Shown here piece by piece: positions 16,316 through 25,693 of a DNA stretch of 64,000 nt. Position numbers and translations under genes: made by a program. The number at the start of each line of letters is the position of its first letter. Position 1 is the stretch's first letter. Source of the stretch: Streptomyces spiroverticillatus (GTDB taxonomy: Bacteria > Actinomycetota > Actinomycetes > Streptomycetales > Streptomycetaceae); assembly GCA_014650415.1 (NCBI GenBank), contig BMUX01000005.1, positions 124,001 to 188,000 on the forward strand. Reading direction: 5' to 3'. The notes under the pieces were generated by a model, which did no database searches, was not told the DNA's origin, and was given only the letters and a program-made list of their open reading frames with translations.

Positions 16316-17242
16316 TTGATCGATGTGCAGAGGCTGCGCGTGCTGCGGGCCGTCGCGGAGCACGGCAGCTTCAACCGGGCGGCGGCCGCTCTCCGCCTGA
16401 CCCCCTCGGCCGTCTCGCAGCACGTGGCCGCGCTGGAGCGCAGTCTCGGGGCGCAGGTCGTCGCGCGCAGCACGCGGGGGGTCACCCTCACCGGGGCCGG
16501 GCAGATCATGGTGGCTGCCGCCGAGTCGGTCGCGGCGGAGCTCCGGCACGCCAGGCAGCAGGTGGAGGCGCTGGGTTCGGACCGGGTGCCGCTCACCGTC
16601 GCCACCTTCACCAGCGGCGGTCGGCTCCTGCTGCCGGGGGCGCTGGCCCGGCTCTCGGCGGCCCATCCCCACATGGTGCTCCACGTACGGGAGAACGAGC
16701 CGGAGGAAGCCCTTCCGCTGGTCCGTCAGGGTGCCGTGGACCTGGCGCTGGCCTATCACTTCGACGGCCCGCTGCCGGTGGGGCCGGACGCCGGGTCGCG
16801 GCCGGACGCGGGTGCGCGGCTGGAGTGGACGCCGCTGCTGGAGGACCCCCTGTACGCCGTCCTCCCGCAGGGCCACCGGCTCGCGGACCGGGACGCGCTC
16901 GACCTCGCGGAGCTGGCGGCCGAGCCGTGGGTGCTGGGCTGCCTCAAGACCGAGGCGTACCTGCGCCGTTACGCCGAGCGCGCCGGTTTCGAGCCGGACC
17001 TGCGCGGGACCACCACCGACTACTTCTTCGCCCGTTCCCTGGTCGCCGCGGGCGTCGGTGTCTCCCTCGTCCCGCGCATCGCACTGGACCCGGAGGTCCC
17101 GGGCGTGCGCACGGTCCCGATCAGGCGGCCGGGCCCGGTCCGCCACATCGGCGTCGCCGTGCTCCGCAGACCCGGCCGCCCCCACCTCACGACGCTGGTG
17201 CGGGCGCTCGAGGAGGAGGCCGGCCGGGTCCCGGCCCGGTAA
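16316..17242 (+). CDS. LysR family transcriptional regulator
   Basis: 308-residue LTTR. The N-terminal winged helix-turn-helix (residues 1-60) reads LRVLRAVAEHGSFNRAAAAL then LTPSAVSQHVAALERSLG. A periplasmic-binding-like effector domain follows (about 85-300). The start is TTG 16316, with GAAGGAA five bases upstream, giving the usual MIDVQRLRVL N-terminus. It is divergent from the epimerase gene with about 70 bases between starts, so it likely controls that gene and itself. Effector unknown. Confidence 0.92.
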   Translation: MIDVQRLRVLRAVAEHGSFNRAAAALRLTPSAVSQHVAALERSLGAQVVARSTRGVTLTGAGQIMVAAAESVAAELRHARQQVEALGSDRVPLTVATFTSGGRLLLPGALARLSAAHPHMVLHVRENEPEEALPLVRQGAVDLALAYHFDGPLPVGPDAGSRPDAGARLEWTPLLEDPLYAVLPQGHRLADRDALDLAELAAEPWVLGCLKTEAYLRRYAERAGFEPDLRGTTTDYFFARSLVAAGVGVSLVPRIALDPEVPGVRTVPIRRPGPVRHIGVAVLRRPGRPHLTTLVRALEEEAGRVPAR

Positions 17243-17259
17243 CTCCCCGCCCGCGGCCG

Positions 17260-17469
17260 CTACTTGAGCCCCTCGGCACGGGCATGGGCGACCAGCGCGT
17301 TCGCATGGCCGTGCCCCAGGCCGTGTTCCGTCTTGAGCCAGTTGACGAGTTCCGTGTGCTTGGTGAGCGGGGAGGTGCGGATGAGTTCCAGCCACTCCGT
17401 GATCGGACGACCGTACTTCGCCTCGATGGAGGGGAAGTAGCTGGCCGGGCCCTTCACTGCGTCCGTCAT
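17260..17469 (-). CDS. DUF4287 domain protein
   Basis: 69-residue small protein of the DUF4287 family: YFPSIEAKYGRPITEWLELI followed by LTKHTELVNWLKTEHGLGHGHANALVAHA. Family function is unknown; it often occurs as a single small cytoplasmic protein. The ATG at 17469 has a GGA seven bases upstream. It converges on the LysR gene (17 bases apart) and follows the DUF998 gene by 34 bases on the same strand, probably co-transcribed. Confidence 0.85.
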   Translation of the reverse strand: MTDAVKGPASYFPSIEAKYGRPITEWLELIRTSPLTKHTELVNWLKTEHGLGHGHANALVAHARAEGLK

Positions 17470-17503
17470 GTCGTTTTCCTTCGCTGGTGCGGGAGTTGAG
17501 AGG

Positions 17504-18142
17504 TCAGTTCGTTACGGGAGAACCGGCGAGCCGGTAGGTGACGGCGCTCAGCCACAGCAGTCCGAGCGCCGCGCCTGCGGTGAAGGCCAAGACCGAGGCG
17601 GCCGAAGCCAGGAACCCCGCGAACACCACGACCGGCACGACCCGTGACGCCACGGCCCAGGTGCGGTGCCCCCGGTCCGCGAGCGGCCGGGCCAGCACGA
17701 AGAACGCGGCGCACAGGGCAAGGTAGCCGATCATGCCCGCCGCCATGTGCGCGGCACCGGCACCGGTCATCACCGCCGCGTCCGGAGCCCCCGCCGGGAA
17801 GCCCGCACCCGCGTCGGCGGGGAAGGCGGCGGCCGCCCAGAAGGACAGCCCGAAGACGCCCACGAGGACCGGGCCGCCTCTTCGCCCGCCGAGGTTCCGG
17901 TGCAGCCCGGCCGCGCACGCGAGCAACAGGGCTCCCACGACCAGGAAGTTGAGCGTCTGGACCCAGCCCGCCTCCCCCAGCGCCAACTGGCTCAGCGCGT
18001 TGCGGCCGAAGTCGAAGCCCTCCCGGGTGAGCCCCTGCACCGCACCCGCCGCCAGGAAGAGCGGGCCCGCCGCGACCCCGCACAGCAGGACCCCGAGACG
18101 GGCGGTGGAAGTGCGGGCGGGTGCAACAAGCGTGTACGTCAT
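17504..18142 (-). CDS. DUF998 family membrane protein
   Basis: 212-residue protein with about six membrane helices, starting LLCGVAAGPLFLAAGAVQGL. It shows the DUF998 hallmarks FDFGRNALSQLALGEAGW between TM1 and TM2 and a PDAAVMTGAGAAHMAAG loop later. Function of the family is unknown. The ATG at 18142 has AAAAGG eight bases upstream; a frame-compatible ATG at 18205 lacks a ribosome site. It is downstream of the response regulator gene on the same strand with a gap of about 100 bases. Confidence 0.85.
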   Translation of the reverse strand: MTYTLVAPARTSTARLGVLLCGVAAGPLFLAAGAVQGLTREGFDFGRNALSQLALGEAGWVQTLNFLVVGALLLACAAGLHRNLGGRRGGPVLVGVFGLSFWAAAAFPADAGAGFPAGAPDAAVMTGAGAAHMAAGMIGYLALCAAFFVLARPLADRGHRTWAVASRVVPVVVFAGFLASAASVLAFTAGAALGLLWLSAVTYRLAGSPVTN

Positions 18143-18245
18143 GACCAGGGCCTTTTCCGTCGCTGTAGTGGTAAGGGGTAGACCCGTGACAGCGGCGAAA
18201 GTCATCGCGGCGAGCGATGTGAGGGGCGTCACAACACGCGCCGTC

Positions 18246-18893
18246 TCAGGGGCTGTTGAGGTACGCGAGGACGGCGAGGACGCGGCGGTTGCCGGAGTCG
18301 TCGTCCGTGAGGCCCAGCTTGCCGAACAGGGACGTGGTGTATTTGCTGATGGCGCTCTCGCTGAGGAAGAGCCGTTGGCCGATGGCCTGGTTGGAGAGGC
18401 CCTCGGCCATGAGGCCGAGGACGGAGTGCTCGCGTTCCGTGAGGGCTTCGAGGCGGCGGTGCGAGGTGCCACTGGAGAGCAGTTTGGCGATGACGGCCGG
18501 GTCCATGGCGGTGCCGCCCGCCGCCACGCGTTCCAGGGCGTCGATGAACTGGTCGGCGTCGAACACGCTGTCCTTGAGGAAGTAGCCCACACCCCCGGAC
18601 CCGTCGGCCAGCAGTTCCCGGGCGTACAACTGCTCGACGTACTGGGAGAGTACGAAGACCGGCAGGCCGGGCACCTCGCGGCGGGCGGCGAGCGCGGCGC
18701 GCAGGCCCTCGTCCTTCTGGGTCGGCGGCATGCGGACGTCCACGACGGCGACGTCGGGCCGCCACTCCAGCAGTGCCGTGAGCGTTTCGGGGCCGGTGGC
18801 CGCGGTGGCGACGACCTGGTGACCGTACGCCTCGATGAGGCGGACCATCCCGTCCCGCAGGAGATACAGGTCCTCGGCTACGACGATGCGCAC
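18246..18893 (-). CDS. NarL/LuxR-type response regulator
   Basis: 215-residue two-component regulator. The receiver domain (residues 1-120) has the acidic pocket VVAEDLY, the phospho-Asp in VAVVDVRMPP, and a Lys in GYFLKDSVFD. A LuxR/GerE helix-turn-helix follows (about 148-205: LTEREHSVLGLMAEGLSNQA, AISKYTTSLFGKLGL). The start is the GTG at 18893 with GAGGGT upstream. The reading frame overlaps the end of the sensor kinase gene by 16 bases, so the two are translationally coupled. Targets unknown; the divergent small membrane protein gene at 20271 or the DUF998 gene are candidates. Confidence 0.93.
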   Translation of the reverse strand: MRIVVAEDLYLLRDGMVRLIEAYGHQVVATAATGPETLTALLEWRPDVAVVDVRMPPTQKDEGLRAALAARREVPGLPVFVLSQYVEQLYARELLADGSGGVGYFLKDSVFDADQFIDALERVAAGGTAMDPAVIAKLLSSGTSHRRLEALTEREHSVLGLMAEGLSNQAIGQRLFLSESAISKYTTSLFGKLGLTDDDSGNRRVLAVLAYLNSP

Positions 18894-20122
18894 GGCACCC
18901 TCACCCTCATACTGGTCGGCCCGCCCTCCGGGCTGGTGATCTCCAGTGTGCCGTCGAAGGCCGCGAGGCGGCGGCGCAGCCCGGCGAGGCCGCCGTCGGC
19001 GCGGGGGACGGCTCCGCCTCGGCCGTCGTCCTCGACCCGGACGACGAGGCCGGTGGGGTCCTGGCCGAGGGTGATGCGGGCCCGGGTCGCGCGGGCGTGC
19101 TTGGCGGCGTTGGCGAGGAGTTCGGCGACGGCGAAGTACAGGGCGGACTCGATGGGGGGGTCGAGGCCCGCCGGCAGGTCCGCCTCGACGGTGGTTTCGA
19201 GCGGGCTGTCCAGGGCGAGTGCGCGCACGGCGTCGGCGAGACCGCGGTCGCCCAGCACGGGCGGGTTGATCCCCCGGACCAGTTCGCGCAGTTCGGTGAG
19301 CGAGGCGGTGGCGCCGTCCCGCGCCTCCCGCATCAGGGCCCTGGCCCGTTCGGGGTCGGTCGCCATCAGCTTCTCGGCGGTCGCCAGGGAGAGCCCGAGG
19401 GAGACCAGGCGGGCCTGTGCCCCGTCGTGCAGGTCGCGCTCGATGCGGCGGATCTCGGCGGCCTGCGCGACGGTGGCGTCGGCGCGCTGGGCGGTCAGCT
19501 CCGCCACCCGGTCCGCCAGCGCCATCGCCGCCGAGGGGCGCAGGAAGCGGACGGCGACCGGCTCCAGACACCGCCAGGCGTACGGTGCGCAGGCGACGGC
19601 CACGAGCAGGCCGAGCACCCGGACCGGGAGGCCGAAGGACCCGAGGGCGGCGACCACCACCCCGCTCGGCGGCAGGCAGGCCACCGCGCCCGCCGTGAAC
19701 GGCAGGACGGCCGTGAAGCGCAGGTCGCGCCAGTTCGCGGGGTCCTTCCACCGGACGCGCAGGCGCTGGTCCATCAGGGCGTCGCGGCGCGTCCGTTCGT
19801 AACCGAAGCCGTTCCACCAGTACCCGGTGGACAGTTGGGCGACGGGCGGGGCCTGCCGGTAGCCGTCGGGGACGGCCGTGCCCGTCCACCGCTCGACGAG
19901 ACGACGGACCGTACGGCAGACCGGGCGGGACAGCCCGAGCGTGCCCCCGCACACCAGCACCACGGGTGCCACCCACGACCACGGGTTCCCCGCACCCCAC
20001 CGGATGCCGAGCGCCACGGCGGCCGCCCACACGCACGGCACCAGCAGGGCGACGGCCGCGACGACGCACGCCCGCACAAAACCCCGGCCGGCACGCACCC
20101 ACCACGCACCCACCTGTCCCAT
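18878..20122 (-). CDS. Sensor histidine kinase, HisKA_3 type
   Basis: 414-residue membrane kinase. The first half has about four hydrophobic segments in two pairs (VACVVAAVALLVPCVW-like and VLGLLVAVACAPYAW regions) with a short sensor-like domain (STGYWWNGFGYERTRRDA). The HisKA_3 phospho-acceptor box is IERDLHDGAQARLVSLGLSL (about 228-247). The HATPase domain follows with LLANAAKHARATRARI (N box) and VRVEDDGRGG (G1 box). The start is ATG 20122 with GAG seven bases upstream. It pairs with the overlapping response regulator. Signal unknown. Confidence 0.92.
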   Translation of the reverse strand: MGQVGAWWVRAGRGFVRACVVAAVALLVPCVWAAAVALGIRWGAGNPWSWVAPVVLVCGGTLGLSRPVCRTVRRLVERWTGTAVPDGYRQAPPVAQLSTGYWWNGFGYERTRRDALMDQRLRVRWKDPANWRDLRFTAVLPFTAGAVACLPPSGVVVAALGSFGLPVRVLGLLVAVACAPYAWRCLEPVAVRFLRPSAAMALADRVAELTAQRADATVAQAAEIRRIERDLHDGAQARLVSLGLSLATAEKLMATDPERARALMREARDGATASLTELRELVRGINPPVLGDRGLADAVRALALDSPLETTVEADLPAGLDPPIESALYFAVAELLANAAKHARATRARITLGQDPTGLVVRVEDDGRGGAVPRADGGLAGLRRRLAAFDGTLEITSPEGGPTSMRVRVPCASS

Positions 20123-20270
20123 GTCACTCTCGCCCTTCGTCCGGTGCCTCCACTGTGCACCGCGAAAAGCCTGCCGCCGCGCCGGCCGAACGGGGAGTGG
20201 GGCCAGGCCCACTCTTCCGTGGGCCCAGCCGGATACCGCGCCGCCCGAGGCTTTCCTAGCGTCGCTGAGC

Positions 20271-20672
20271 ATGAAGACAAACGAACCCACCCGGAAGACG
20301 AACGAACACACCCTCAAGACCTGCGTCAGGATCTACGGCGCCCTGAGCACGGCCGCCCTCGTGGCGGTCGTCGTCGTGGCCGCCACCGGGCAGGCCCCCG
20401 TCAACACCTTCATGTGGGTACGGGCGGTTCTGCTGCCGGTGGTCGCCGTCCCCCTCCACCTGCTGGCGGTCGCGGCCAAGCGGGGCTCCCGGCGGGCACT
20501 CGACCGGCTGCGCACCCTGACGGTGATCATGCCGATCGCCGTCGTCGGCGTGGACCTGGTCCCGGGGGTCTGCCCGTGGTGGTACGCCGCGGCGCAGGCC
20601 GTGTGCATGCTGCCGGTCGTCCGTATGGCACTTCTCGTGCGGGGGCCGGCCCGCGCGTCGTCGTCACGGTGA
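20271..20672 (+). CDS. Hypothetical membrane protein
   Basis: 133-residue protein with a hydrophilic N-terminus rich in Lys/Thr/Asn followed by about four membrane helices: TAALVAVVVVAATG, AVLLPVVAVPLHLLAVAA, LTVIMPIAVVGVDLV and WWYAAAQAVCMLPVV. A basic RRALDRLR segment lies between helices 2 and 3. I do not recognise the family. It is divergent from the sensor kinase with 148 bases between starts; the tcctagcgt box just upstream fits a -10 very close to the ATG. It may be a target of the two-component system; this is inference. Confidence 0.7.
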   Translation: MKTNEPTRKTNEHTLKTCVRIYGALSTAALVAVVVVAATGQAPVNTFMWVRAVLLPVVAVPLHLLAVAAKRGSRRALDRLRTLTVIMPIAVVGVDLVPGVCPWWYAAAQAVCMLPVVRMALLVRGPARASSSR

Positions 20673-20987
20673 CCCGGTGGTGCCCCGCACGCCGCCCCGC
20701 AGGCGGGCCGGTATCGCGGTCAGCAGGCGCGAGAATGCCGTCCGTGTCGCCGCCGCCCCGGTTGCGGTACCGGGCCGCGACGAACCTCACCGGCGAGACG
20801 CTCATCTCGATGAGCGTGCCGCGTATGTAGCTGCGCTCGGCGGTGCCCTGACCCCCCTCTTCCTGGAGGTGAGCCCCCCCGTACGCGGCACCCGGGAGGA
20901 AGGAGGAGGGCAGTGGTGGGGCGGGCCGCCAGGACCGTGGCGGAGGTTCATGGCCGCAGCCATCCGGCCCGCACCACTGCCCGCCCG
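20673..20987. other. Non-coding stretch, no convincing feature
   Basis: Open frames here are short, have codon composition unlike the neighbours and resemble no family I know. No strong hairpin or palindrome is seen. It may contain the 3' flank of the decayed gene that follows. Confidence 0.4.
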
Positions 20988-21451
20988 TCACTGCTCCCCG
21001 CGCATCCGGGCGAACGCGCCCCGCAGGGGGCCGCCGGACTGCTGCGAGGGGCGCTGCTGTTCGCCGTGCAGGGCGTTGAGGACGACCAGACCGCCGGTCA
21101 GGGCGGGCAACGCCCATTGCATCCAGGCGAGTTGGCGCTCCGCCTGGCCGGGTCCGACCGGCACGGCCTCGGTGATCTCCTCGCTCTCCGTCTTCTCCGA
21201 GGAGGCCAGGTCGATCTTCTTGCCCAGGACGCGGGTGTACGCGGTGACGGCGAGCGCCGCTCCGGTCAGGAGGGTCTTGGCCACGGTGTTGGCGGCGACG
21301 CCGCTCTGCCGCTGGACGCGGCCCCGGTCTCGGTGACGCCCTCTTCCCTGGCCGCGCCGTTGACGCCCACCGCTCCCATCAGGGAACCGCCGAACCATGC
21401 GGCCAGACCCAGGTCGTGTGCGCTGCGCAGGAAGGTGTTGCGTTCCGTCAT
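20988..21451 (-). pseudogene. Decayed Streptomyces membrane-protein gene (internal deletion and frameshift)
   Basis: The start is intact: ATG 21451 with GAGGG upstream, encoding TFLRSAHDLGLAAWFGG and SLMGAVGVNGAAREEGV, the hallmark N-terminus of a conserved Streptomyces membrane protein of unknown function. At about 21305-21330 the family sequence continues only in another frame (RVQRQSGVAANTVAKTLLTG, AYTRVLGKKIDLA, WALPALTGGLVVLNALHGE) to a TGA at 20988-20990. About 40 residues that homologs have between these parts are absent. Read in its own frame the N-terminal piece ends at 21266. A single deletion that is not a multiple of three explains it; a sequencing error alone would not. Confidence 0.72.
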
Positions 21452-21827
21452 GGTGATCCCTCGGTTCGTACGGAGCACAGCTCGCGGAAGGCCGAAACGG
21501 GGGGCACCGGAACGAGGGCCGAAAGGCGCCGCCGCCCACCGGGAGCCTGTGCGGGGACAGTTCGCCGGGGGCCGGGGCTGCTTCGCACGGTAGGCGCTCG
21601 CACCGCGAAGCACCATGCCCGCCGCCGACAGATCCGGAAAAGCACGGCTTCGGAGGGTGAAACGGAAAACACGGGACAGGCGGACGGGAGACCTCCTTCC
21701 GTGCCCGGCCCCGCACGGAGTCCCTCCACACCGTGCCCGCACGGGCCGCACCGTACCCGCACGGGCCTCCCGGGGAACTTCCCCACCCGCCAAGCCACTT
21801 GACGGAACATCACTTCTGGAGGATCAC

Positions 21828-23510
21828 ATGTACGGTTCCCCCACGTCCGACCCGCTCGGCGCCCTGTCCGCGGCCGGAGTGTCCGTCTGGCTGGACGACC
21901 TGTCCCGCGAACTGCTGGCCGGTGGCACCCTGGCCCGCCTGATCGCGGAGAAGCACGTCACGGGGGTCACGACGAACCCCACCATCTTCGCGTCCGCGCT
22001 GGCCGAGGGCGAGCGCTACGACAGCCAGGTGCGCGCACTCGCCGAGCGCGGCACGAGCGTCGACGACACCGTCCTCGCCCTGACCACCGACGACGTACGC
22101 AGCGGCTGCCAGGCCCTCGCGGACGTCCACCGGCGCACCGAAGGGGTCGACGGCCGGGTCTCCGTCGAGGTGGACCCCCGGCTGGCCGAGGACCCGGACG
22201 CCACCCTCGTGCAGGCGCAGAAGCTGTGGGAGACGGTCGGCGAGCCCAACCTCTTCGTGAAGATCCCCGCCACCCGGGCGGGGCTCGCCGCGATCACGGC
22301 CGCCGTCGCCCGGGGCCTCAGCGTCAACGTGACCCTGATCTTCTCGCTGGAGCGCTACCGCGAGGTCATGGACGCCTACCTGACCGGTCTGGAGAAGGCA
22401 CTCGCCGACGGACACGACCTGGCGGGCATCCACTCGGTGGCGTCCTTCTTCGTCTCGCGCGTCGACACCGAGGTCGACAAGCGCCTCGAAGCCCTCGGCA
22501 CCCCCGAGGCCCTCGCCCTGCGCGGCCGGGCGGCCGTGGCCAACGCGCTGCTGGCCCACGAGGCGTTCGTGGCGGTGACCGGTTCGCCGCGCTGGCGGGA
22601 CCTGGAGGGCGCGGGCGCACGCCCGCAGCGCCCTCTCTGGGCGTCGACCGGCGTCAAGAACCCCGACTACCCCGACACGCTGTACGTCGGCGAGCTGGTC
22701 GTCCCGGGCACGGTGAACACCATGCCGGGCGCCACCCTGGACGCCTTCGCCGACCACGGCTGCGTCGAGGCCGGGGCGCCGGCCGCCGAGCGGTACACCC
22801 GGGCGGCCGCGCACTTCACCGCACTGGAGCGGGCCGGCATCGATTTCCGGGACGTGACGGACTTCCTGGAGCGGGACGGCCTGGCCAAGTTCGAGGCGAG
22901 CTGGACGGAGCTGGGCGAGACGGTGGAGCGCCGGCTCCGGGCGGGCGCCCGGGCGACCGGCACGAGGACCCGCACGGCCGACGCCGGCGAGCAGCGGGCG
23001 AAGAAGCAGCCGCCCACGCCCGCCGAGCTCCTCGGCATCTACCTCAACGACCATCTGGCGGGCGCCACTTCGGGCCTGGAGCTGTTCCGTCGCGCGGCGG
23101 GCTCCCAGGCCCGCAAGCAGGCCCAGACCCCACTGTCCGAGCTCGCACAGCAGGTCCGGGAGGACCGGGACTCCCTCCTGCGGATCATGGCCGACCTGTC
23201 CGTCCCCGCGGAGCGCTCCAAGGTCGCGCTCGGCTGGCTGGCCGAGAAGGCGGGTCGCCTCAAGCCCAACGGGCACCTCTTCGCCCGCTCGCCCCTCAGC
23301 GACGTGCTGGAACTGGAGGCCATGCTGCTCGGCGTCCGGGGCAAAGCCTCCTGCTGGCGCACCCTGCACGCCCGGGCCGACACCGACCCGCGCCTGCGCG
23401 CCGAGCAGCTCGACACCCTCCTGGAACGCGCCCAGCAGCAGTCGGCCCGCCTGGAGGAGCTGCGCCTCGCGGCGGCCGCGCACGCACTGGACGACAGGCC
23501 GACGCCGTAA
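21828..23510 (+). CDS. tal: Transaldolase with an extra C-terminal helical domain
   Basis: 560 residues, far longer than normal transaldolases (about 370). Residues 1-375 are a complete class-I transaldolase of the pentose phosphate pathway: [12 protein letters not shown] (about 45-56), Schiff-base Lys in [12 protein letters not shown] (about 138-149), [42 protein letters not shown] and [11 protein letters not shown] Lys/Ala linker (about 385-400) leads to about 160 residues of helical sequence ([65 protein letters not shown]). I recognise the latter as a separate Streptomyces protein family of unknown function. ATG 21828 has GGAGG five bases upstream. It converges on GAPDH. Confidence 0.9.
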   Translation: MYGSPTSDPLGALSAAGVSVWLDDLSRELLAGGTLARLIAEKHVTGVTTNPTIFASALAEGERYDSQVRALAERGTSVDDTVLALTTDDVRSGCQALADVHRRTEGVDGRVSVEVDPRLAEDPDATLVQAQKLWETVGEPNLFVKIPATRAGLAAITAAVARGLSVNVTLIFSLERYREVMDAYLTGLEKALADGHDLAGIHSVASFFVSRVDTEVDKRLEALGTPEALALRGRAAVANALLAHEAFVAVTGSPRWRDLEGAGARPQRPLWASTGVKNPDYPDTLYVGELVVPGTVNTMPGATLDAFADHGCVEAGAPAAERYTRAAAHFTALERAGIDFRDVTDFLERDGLAKFEASWTELGETVERRLRAGARATGTRTRTADAGEQRAKKQPPTPAELLGIYLNDHLAGATSGLELFRRAAGSQARKQAQTPLSELAQQVREDRDSLLRIMADLSVPAERSKVALGWLAEKAGRLKPNGHLFARSPLSDVLELEAMLLGVRGKASCWRTLHARADTDPRLRAEQLDTLLERAQQQSARLEELRLAAAAHALDDRPTP

Positions 23511-23603
23511 CGCAACCCGGGACGCGGGCCGGGGCATCCGCTCGGCCCGCTGCGGGAGGTCCGGCTGAAGGCGCCGACGGCGGAGCGGGCCTTCGGACGA
23601 CCC

Positions 23604-24599
23604 TCACGCCGTGAGGAGTTCGAGGGTGTCGATCACGCGGTTCGAGAAGCCCCACTCGTTGTCGTACCAGGCGACCACCTTGATGTGCCGGCCGTCGACG
23701 CGGGTGAGGGCCGAGTCGAAGATCGACGAGGCGGGGTTGCCGGTGATGTCGGAGGAGACGAGCGGGTCCTCGGAGTATTCGAGGACACCGGCCAACGGGC
23801 CGTCGGCCGCCGCCCGGTACGCCTCCAGCACCTCTTCCCTCGTCACGTCACGCGCGACCGTCGTGTTCAGTTCGACGATCGAACCGACGGGGACGGGTAC
23901 GCGGATGGAGTCGCCGGAGAGCTTGCCGTCGAGGCCGGGAAGCACCAGGCCGATGGCCTTGGCGGCACCGGTCGTGGTCGGCACGATGTTGACGCCTGCG
24001 GCGCGGGCGCGGCGGGGGTCGCGGTGCGGGCCGTCCTGGAGGTTCTGCTCCTGGGTGTAGGCGTGCACAGTGGTCATGAACCCGTGCTCGATACCGGCGA
24101 GTTGATCGAGTACGGAGGCGAGCGGTGCGAGCGCGTTCGTCGTGCAGGAGGCACTCGAGACGACCGTGTGCAGGGCCGCGTCGTACGCGTCGGTGTTGAC
24201 GCCGAACGCGAGCGTGACGTCCGCACCGTCCGAGGGCGCGCTGACCAGCACCTTCGTGGCTCCGGCGTCGAGGTGGGCGCGGGCGGCCTTGGCGGAGGTG
24301 AACCGGCCGGTGGCCTCCAGCACGACGTCCACACCGAGTTCGGCCCAGGGCAGTTGGGCGGGCTCGCGCTCGGCCAGCACCTTGATGCGGCGGCCGTCGA
24401 CGACGAGGGTGTCACCGTCGACGGTCACGGGCCGGCCGAGCCGTCCGGAGGTGCTGTCGAAGGCGAGGAGGCGGGCGAGGGCGGTGGGCTCGGTGAGGTC
24501 GTTGACGGCGACGACCTCCAGCGCGCTGTCCCGCTCCAGCAGGGCACGGAGCACGTTGCGCCCGATGCGGCCGAATCCGTTGATGGCGATACGAGTCAT
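23604..24599 (-). CDS. gap: Glyceraldehyde-3-phosphate dehydrogenase, type I
   Basis: 331-residue NAD(P)-dependent GAPDH of glycolysis/gluconeogenesis. It starts RIAINGFGRIGRNVLRALL and has the active site SSASCTTNALAPL (Cys at about 150), TVHAYTQEQNLQDGPH and WYDNEWGFSNRV. The ATG at 24599 has GAAGGG nine bases upstream; the in-frame ATG at 24608 directly abuts that site and is unlikely. With the adjacent transaldolase it suggests a secondary central-carbon locus, since Streptomyces genomes usually carry another gap gene in the gap-pgk-tpi operon (family knowledge). Confidence 0.95.
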   Translation of the reverse strand: MTRIAINGFGRIGRNVLRALLERDSALEVVAVNDLTEPTALARLLAFDSTSGRLGRPVTVDGDTLVVDGRRIKVLAEREPAQLPWAELGVDVVLEATGRFTSAKAARAHLDAGATKVLVSAPSDGADVTLAFGVNTDAYDAALHTVVSSASCTTNALAPLASVLDQLAGIEHGFMTTVHAYTQEQNLQDGPHRDPRRARAAGVNIVPTTTGAAKAIGLVLPGLDGKLSGDSIRVPVPVGSIVELNTTVARDVTREEVLEAYRAAADGPLAGVLEYSEDPLVSSDITGNPASSIFDSALTRVDGRHIKVVAWYDNEWGFSNRVIDTLELLTA

Positions 24600-24700
24600 G
24601 GCTGACATCCCTTCACTTCGCGTGACTGCTCACTTCGCGTGGCTGCTCCACCAGGTTCGCGCGGGAGGGTCGGGGCTGACAGTGGCGCGAGCGCCATGGT

Positions 24701-25669
24701 TCACAAGGATCCCGCCACTGCCTGCCGACGGCGGACCGGGTGCCCGGAGGGCGAGGTGGTGAGCCAGGTGCCGTCACCCAGAGGGTAGAAATCGTACGGA
24801 TCGTACGGATTGTCCGAACCCGCATCGAACTCCTCCTGGATCACGCCGGTTTGCGCGTCGACGCGGTAACGGCGCATCCACTCCTCCCCCTCCTCGGTCT
24901 CGCCGGTGAGGGTGACGACGAGGGTGTCGGGGGTGAGGTATCCGCCGCTCCAGGCCACGCAGACCAGGTCCGGGTCGTGTCCGAAGGCGTCGACGGTGAG
25001 GGTGAACACCGGCTCGCCGTCGGGGCAGGTGTGGACGGTGACGTCCGCCTGCCCATGGTCGACGGTCATGAAGTGCCGCCCGTCGGGGGCCAGGTCGATC
25101 AGGCAGCGGTCGCGCCAGGGGTAGCAAGTGAGGTCGATACGGTCTCCGCGCAGCTCGGCGCGGTGGACGACCGCACCGTCCTGCCCCTCGCCGACGTCGA
25201 CGAAGACCCGGTCGTCGGCCGGGTGCCGGAGCTGGTGCCCGCCGTGGCCGACGGTCTCCAACTCGACCTGGGCGAGGACCTTTCCGGTGGCGGTGTCGAG
25301 GGCGGCCCACTGGTCCCGGCCGTTGCGTCCGGCCATGGCATCGGGCCGGTAGACCCACAGCACACGCCCGTCCCACGACAGCATGCAACTGGGCAGGGAC
25401 CCGAACTCCTCGTCCGTCCGGGGTTCGAACGGCGACCGCCACACCTCGGTGCTGTCGGCGGTCGCGAGGCAGACGACCGCGTGAAGCGTCGTGTAGTAGG
25501 CGTGCCGCAGGTCGGTGGCGACGGCGTGACCGACCTCGTCCCCGGGAGCGGGGCGCACGGACACTGCGGACGAGAGCACCCCCGTCGCGCCGCCTGCCAG
25601 GTCGTAGGCACGGACACGGCCGTCCACGAAGCGGGTGACCGGCGGCAGGGGGCGAGGGATTCGAACCAT
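24701..25669 (-). CDS. Hypothetical protein, probable beta-propeller
   Basis: 322-residue acidic soluble protein. Repeating strands rich in Trp and Gly-Asp turns (LSWDGRVLWVYRPD, WAALDTATGKVL, IDLAPDGRHFMTVDHGQ, VCVAWSGGYLTPDTLVV) suggest a WD40-like or quinoprotein-like propeller. I do not recognise a named family. It begins MVRIPRPLPP at ATG 25669 with no strong ribosome site. It ends 101 bases before gap. It resembles in style the propeller-like gene at 35753. Function unknown. Confidence 0.7.
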   Translation of the reverse strand: MVRIPRPLPPVTRFVDGRVRAYDLAGGATGVLSSAVSVRPAPGDEVGHAVATDLRHAYYTTLHAVVCLATADSTEVWRSPFEPRTDEEFGSLPSCMLSWDGRVLWVYRPDAMAGRNGRDQWAALDTATGKVLAQVELETVGHGGHQLRHPADDRVFVDVGEGQDGAVVHRAELRGDRIDLTCYPWRDRCLIDLAPDGRHFMTVDHGQADVTVHTCPDGEPVFTLTVDAFGHDPDLVCVAWSGGYLTPDTLVVTLTGETEEGEEWMRRYRVDAQTGVIQEEFDAGSDNPYDPYDFYPLGDGTWLTTSPSGHPVRRRQAVAGSL

Positions 25670-25693
25670 GCGCGGGAGGCTACCTCGCGACGC

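Noticed and set aside
20690-20990. Minus-strand peptide frame with RGTLIEMSVSPVRFVAARYR
   Set aside because: No ribosome site, no family resemblance I can defend, and it crosses into the decayed gene.
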